The position numbers and the translations under genes are program-made. The notes under the pieces were generated by a model that saw only the letters and a list, made by a program, of their open reading frames with translations, had not been told where the DNA came from and made no database searches. A stretch of DNA of 64,000 nt from Simmondsia chinensis (taxonomy: Eukaryota; Streptophyta; Magnoliopsida; Caryophyllales; Simmondsiaceae), in contig JAGTTD010000008.1 in assembly GCA_018398585.1 (NCBI GenBank), positions 260,501 through 324,500 on the forward strand. Direction: 5' to 3'. Below are positions 58,871 through 64,000 of this stretch, piece after piece. How positions within the stretch are numbered: the first letter of the stretch is position 1; every line of letters starts with the position of its first letter.

Positions 58871-60377
58871 AATTTAGCAACTCCAGACGTCAAAAACACG
58901 CCCAATCAACACACCTCAAAAATTAAGTGCGTGCAAGGACATTAGCATGAGAAGATGGCAAGTTATGCACTAGAGAAAGTGCAGGATTGGTAACCAATGA
59001 ATCATTGATCTGACGGAGTACAATCTGTTACTAAAAATATTTGTATTATACTTGATACAGAATACCAAATACGAAAAAGAAGAGATGGAATGCTGAATGC
59101 AGGAAGCTGGATTAACACTCCCCCTACGACGGGGAGTATTGACAAATGCAAACTGCTCACAAACATTTCATCTATTTATACCCGAGCGGTAAAAGAAATC
59201 CAGTTGTCCCTATATCGCATGCTTAGCACACGACATTATCCCTATAAACTCTTCCAAGAATTCTCTAAATCTCCGGTCCCCCTCTTTCTCCAAAGTAAGA
59301 GTTATAACTCTCCCTACCGAAGGATCCATTAGAAAGTACTACCAAAATTAGAATTATACTAGTGTTTAAAAAATAAGAATTAGAATTATGGAATAAAGAT
59401 CCTGGATTTAAATTCCCCGCTTACCTATCACAAAAATGAACGAAGAATTCGTTCTCATGACATTGCTATTAAAACATTAAGACTTATAATCTAAGCTTCA
59501 AATCCACACCTCAAGGTACAAAAAAAGTTTGTAACATGTCACGCTTCTACAATACATTGAACGTCTCCCTCAAGGAACTTGCCCTCGTAAAATGACTAGC
59601 AATGCTGAACCCACAAAATTGACACGTACAAAGTTAACATATAAGCCCAGATAAAGTTTTATCCTAAAATCAACAGCAAAGGAGGAGTACCTCACTAGAA
59701 TTATATACTAATCTCTTTTCTCTCACATTTTGATGTGAAATTTCTCATCAAACTCACACGTGGAATCCTTAACATATCAATAACACCTTACAACTCATAC
59801 TGTCTCATATATCCAAGGAACTCGATCATCTCGAATTCATAACATGCTTTCCTGTCACAAAGCCTCACACTGCAAATCTGATAATTATTCCTAAAACAAT
59901 TTTCAACTGCAGTAAAATACTCTACATTGCAACGCATGAGACACGGAAATCAAATTGCAGCTCTAGACACGTAAAGTAAGAGGGTATTATTGGGAGAGCA
60001 TTGATGACATCTTGATCTAAACCACCATATTATGTGTCTATATACAAACCATATTCCTATGGTACTTCTGATATCTGTATGTATTCTGCTTAGACATACA
60101 AGCATACTATGCCCTCATTACTTTTTCGTACAGCTCGCATTATATTCCCTGGATAGACAAAAAAAAATGATCAGGGTACCGCAAAGTTGAAAATCGGATG
60201 TCCATCCCCATCATCTTCTCGTTTTTTCCTCTTTTTGGATAAGTTGGGTATTTGTGCAACTTAGCACTTTGACTAATCCCCGAGTTGCATGCACCACTCA
60301 CCCAACCACTTCCCTGTGTATAACAGGGTAAATTGTGACCTGAAGTTTAGAACTATCAGATATCTGTAAGGAATTGT
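58871..60377. other. Intergenic, possible LTR edge near 59117
   Basis: On the minus strand CGTAGGGGGAGTG followed by TTAATCCAGC near 59117 looks like a polypurine tract and LTR start, but no far end was confirmed. No gene recognised; ORFs near 59090-59332 lack family resemblance. Confidence 0.35.
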
Positions 60378-60445
60378 TTACGCCCAATGCTAGATTCCAA
60401 CCGAGGGCCAGGTCCAAATGCCTTGCCACTTGAACCAGCCCCTTG
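60378..60445 (-). mobile_element. Possible tRNA-derived SINE head
   Basis: On the minus strand GGGGCTGGTTCAAGTGGCAA carries an A-box-like start and GGTTGGAATC a weak B-box. No tail recognised. The stretch 60446-60955 before the PDHB stop probably includes its 3' UTR. Confidence 0.3.
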
Positions 60446-60955
60446 TCCATTCCTTTTATGCTATTGCCGATGCAGGATAATGTTTTGTTTTGATTAGAAA
60501 TGCTTTAATTTTTCTTTGGATTGCTCTGAGTGGAGAGCAAGGCATACTGAGTGGAGCTGAAGCAAGTATTTATTGAGTGGAGCAAGGAGGAAGTGGCTCA
60601 CTTGCAATTTTTTCCCCATAAATTTGATGGTTTCTGAAAAAACTACAGAGAAAAATATAATACACATGCTCTTTCTTTGTTCTCTTCTCCTCACTGTTTA
60701 AACAATTCTATTTTCATTTGTTGATCAAATTAGACTGTATTCTAGTCCTCCGCTTTAGAGTATATTATAGTGGTAGGTGTTGTGTTAGCCATGGGAATTA
60801 GAGTGCCAAGTGTTCTCACTGTACCGAGGCGGAGGCATAAATAACTCAGGACAGTGGTAAATTGCATGGCATGACAATAATACTCAAGTTCTAGACATGA
60901 TTGCAAATGCATCTCAGAAGATTAAGCCATACCTCAACTGGGGAGCAAAATTGCA

Positions 60956-63108
60956 TTATGCAACCGCTGCCATCGGTAGTGCTCTATGACATGCCCTCCG
61001 GGCAGCACGAACAATGTCTTCAATCTGGAGATTCCAGATACCCAGTTAATCAAACAGAATCAGCACATGAGCTCGTCAACAGATTGAAATATTATCAGGG
61101 CTGCTAAGCGATATAATGGTTTTGTTGGGCAAAATACTTGGGAGAAGTGTTTGTTCAAACGCAGCCTAACTGATCTAAAAGAAATTGAGAAAAGTAGAAG
61201 ATAAATATAAACACAGATTTATGTAAATAAACCCTCAAACTGAAGGAAAAAACACCTGTAGATAAAGGATAACAATCTAGTAAGGAATCTGAATGGGGGA
61301 TACGATCAGGACTGCCCAATATGCTACCTATACATAGGTGTGAATTGGAAAAAACCCTAATGATCTATAGGGCTGAAGCAGCCAAAAAAACAAAAGGAGG
61401 TAATGTTACAAGAGATGCTCCCTGGACAAAAGGGCTAGGCATGCTCTTGTCAAAATTTATGGAACAATAATGGAAGGTCATCACAGGAAGTAGATCGAGT
61501 TTGTCTAGTAAGGGTATCTAACACATATTTTCAATATCCCATCTTCAATATGCTCCGAAAATGGCATGGGTGAATTTTTTTCCAGCTATTTGAAGACAGA
61601 TGATTCTTTAAGGTAGCTTCCTTCGGTCAGGAAGCAACCTTCGGCACCTTCCTTTCCAATTCGACAAATAGACCCATAAGTGAGATCTAGGGTTTGTACT
61701 TGTGCCTATATATATGTATATATACTTGAGAGTTTCCACGTAAATCCGTGAATCATCATTTTCTATTTCTCTCTTCTATTTTTAATGTCTTTCATATTTG
61801 TTCTTTTGCATCTAAACTGAACCCAATTCCAATTCTTAGGTAGTTTTCCAATAATATGATATTGGTACAAATATGCATCCACATAACCCTTTTAATCTAT
61901 CTAACAATATATTGAAATGACAATAGATTAGCAGCATTATCCTAGATTCGTTTGATGCTTAAGCGAGTTTATAGGTAAGAGAATTCAAACCTAGGACCAA
62001 CCTTGGTAGTGTTTTAACCACTAGATCAAGGCCTCATTGGTGGCATTTTCCTAAAATCTCCAACGGTCATCAAGAATCAATCACGATTAGGAAATCAAGA
62101 ACAACCTGGGGTAAAGCCATTCTCTCAAGGTTAGCAGCATACGGCATTGGAACATCGGCACCAGCAATCCTCTCAATCGGTGCATCAAGATATTCAAAGC
62201 TATCCTCGATAACAGAAGCACTGTCAAAAAGACGAGCAGAAAAGTATAGATTACCAGTTGCACATATCAATGAGATACTCTCGTTCTCAAAATACCGGGA
62301 GTTCATAGCTTCTAGCCACAAATAACCAGTAATGAATCACATTGATTTTCACCATTTCACCCAAAAAATTTATATGCCATGCAATTTATACTTTTTGGCA
62401 CATCAAACGCTTCCTTCAGGTATTATTGTTAAAATTTATTTGGTTCTTTCCTTTGTTTTATTGGCACATCATAGGTATATAAGAGTCAAGGCTCTCGTCT
62501 CGTTTATATTTAGCTAAATTCGGCCTTGGTTCGAAGCTCATCGAGCTAGAGAACTCCAAGCTCGAGTTCAACTTGGAGTAGGTCCAGGCTCGGTTGCCTT
62601 ACTAGGCTCATTTAAGCTCGATTTAGACTTATTTGAGTTCATTCAGGATCGAATTTGGCTCATTTAGGCTCAAAGCAGGATCGACAGGGCACATTTAAGC
62701 TAATAAATTGTATTAAAATGGGCTCCTTTACGATCACAAGCTTACGGGCTCAAGCTTTACTAGCCCCAGGCTCAAATCGGTGAACTACACGAGCAAATTC
62801 GGCTCAGCTCCAGTTCGAGACAATTCAAGCATTTCAAGCTTTATCACTAGTTCACATACCAGATTTCAGCACAGACACCATGTTGCGGGAATCCTTCCTC
62901 CACATTGACTAATCTGTTGGTCTTTCGAACTGAAGCGTTGATTGCTGCTCTATCCAGAGGCCGAATAGAGCGTAGATTAATAACCTGACGAACATATATT
63001 CATCAATGTCTTAAGAAAACCATCCAGTTCATCTGTAAAAGAAAATGTGATTCTTGATAGTTGAATTACCTCAGCGCTAATTCCTTCCTTCTCAAGCATT
63101 TCAGCAGC
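60956..63108 (-). CDS. PDHB: Pyruvate dehydrogenase E1 component subunit beta, mitochondrial type (3' part)
   Basis: Four exons are visible: 63108-63070 ([13 protein letters not shown]), 62984-62860 ([13 protein letters not shown]...PQHGVCAEI), 62220-62106 ([20 protein letters not shown]...LERMALPQ) and 61024-60956 ([20 protein letters not shown]). They encode the last 115 residues. All splice sites are GT-AG and phases agree. The protein is half of the thiamine-diphosphate E1 heterotetramer that decarboxylates pyruvate to feed acetyl-CoA into the TCA cycle. The C-terminal half seen here is the transketolase C-terminal-type domain that helps assemble the tetramer. The motif string matches the mitochondrial rather than the plastid isoform. 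The 5' exons lie beyond 64000; none was found in 63109-64000. Two introns carry mobile-element debris. Confidence 0.9.
61900..62045 (-). mobile_element. tRNA-derived SINE in a PDHB intron
   Basis: On the minus strand GCCTTGATCTAGTGGTTAAA (A-box region) is followed by GGTCCTAGGTTTGAATTC (B-box region) at tRNA spacing, then a short body. It is not an intact tRNA. Confidence 0.45.
62515..62850. repeat. GAGC-rich repeat in a PDHB intron (GAGC family, copy 7)
   Basis: It has dense GAGCTC, AAGCTCG and GGCTCATTTAGGCTC units between about 62515 and 62850, inside the intron between the 62220-62106 and 62984-62860 exons. Confidence 0.5.
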
Positions 63109-64000
63109 CTAGCACAATGAAGAAAGAACAGGTATTATAAATTGAGCTCGACAACTTCATCACAGGATTGTCAATGTTGGTAAGTGCGAAAAAAGTAAAA
63201 ATCCTAAAGCCAAATACTATTGTTTTGTTGCCAAAAGAACACTGTTGTTCTAAGGGCAAGATACATAAAAACAACTATCAATCTCAGACACTTGTTCATG
63301 GTTCATAAATGCTCATCATAAGGACACAATCCGATAACCTAGAGCATTGGACCCGACAGTTCTTTTTTCTTATTGGTGATAGGTAAGTGGGGTAAACCTA
63401 TGACCTTTGTCCTAGGGCCTCGAACTCTAGTTGTGTTTATTACCACATTGGACCTCATAGTGACACTTCCAAAGCTGAGCTCTAAGTAAGATAAGAACTC
63501 AAATGAATTCACCATTGTCAATAACTTAAAAGGAATGAGAAGAATCGACAGATGGGCTTGATTACTCTTTCAAAGCCAACTTAATGAAGTACAACTAGAA
63601 GTAAAATGATACGATGCTAAGGATATGCACTATGGTATGAGTTTTATTGATAAATCTGAATAAAATAACTTAAGTTAATAAACTTTTTATTTAGAAGGCA
63701 AATCTGACCCAGTTTGCTGCTATAATGAAGAGTAAAATAACTTCATTGTCTATTACTTAGGGTTTGTTTGGCCAATCTGTGAAAAAACTGTTTTTCCAAG
63801 AGCACTGTTGTAGAATCACTTCCGTAAAAGATGCTATCAATAAGGGTATTTTTGTCTTAAGAACTTTTAGTTTTTGAAGGAGAAGTATTATTTTCCTACT
63901 GCTACTTCTATAAAAAGTCATTTTCTTCTCAAGCCAAACACCATTAAAATATGAAGAAGACGTTTTTCAACAAAAAGATCATTTTTTTCAGGAAAGAAAT
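63109..64000 (-). other. Probable PDHB intron
   Basis: No exon recognised. A MITE-like GGGTTTGTTTGGCCAATCTG lies near 63761. The region continues off the window. Confidence 0.45.

Noticed and set aside
62070..62105. PDHB ending with ...[10 protein letters not shown]
   Set aside because: This is intron read-through past CAG|GTTGTT. The true last exon at 61024-60956 gives the conserved [12 protein letters not shown] ending.
1..64000. CRISPR array, bacterial operon or organellar insertion
   Set aside because: No evenly spaced repeats with unique spacers, no operon-like gene packing and no chloroplast or mitochondrial genes were seen.

Overview
This is a plant nuclear window, most likely from a eudicot. 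It is AT-rich, its genes carry GT-AG introns, and all recognised proteins are plant families. About four fifths of the window is intergenic or intronic DNA filled with short mobile elements. I find six genes: four complete, two cut by the window edges. All exon joins were worked out by hand from splice sites and reading frame; none was checked against transcripts.

Layout: (1) 268-304, minus: first exon of a probable CYSTM-type small protein, continuing off the left edge. (2) 7.7-10.2 kb, minus: a two-exon CFL1-like WW-domain protein. (3) 16.9-18.7 kb, plus: a three-exon xyloglucan endotransglucosylase/hydrolase (XTH). (4) 20.5-24.2 kb and 39.2-42.7 kb, plus: two copies of a seven-exon secreted leucine-rich-repeat protein (LRR1/SERK-ectodomain-like), a gene-sized duplication including the core promoter. 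(5) 44.8-52.0 kb, minus: a ten-exon BAR-like protein of the At2g33490 family. (6) 61.0-63.1 kb, minus: the last four exons of pyruvate dehydrogenase E1 beta, whose 5' part lies beyond the right edge. From memory, the CYSTM, CFL1 and At2g33490-type genes are near neighbours on Arabidopsis chromosome 2, so the window may be an expanded syntenic block into which XTH and LRR genes have come.

The most interesting layer is the mobile DNA. A SINE family with a 5S rRNA head, an Angio-domain-like 3' half and a TTG-type tail has four headed copies with 8-19 bp target-site duplications, plus several headless relatives. There are also solo LTRs with target duplications, long inverted-repeat MITEs (one interrupted by a retroposon, one carrying a captured copia RNase H fragment), TRIM-like elements, and GAGC-rich and GACCC-rich repeats. 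A 108 bp insertion in the second LRR copy duplicated a splice acceptor. Some insertions are shared by both LRR copies and others are private to one, which orders events around the duplication.

The genes do not form a pathway. XTH and the LRR proteins are predicted to be secreted to the cell wall or apoplast, CFL1 is linked to cuticle development, the BAR-like protein probably works at membranes, and E1 beta is mitochondrial.
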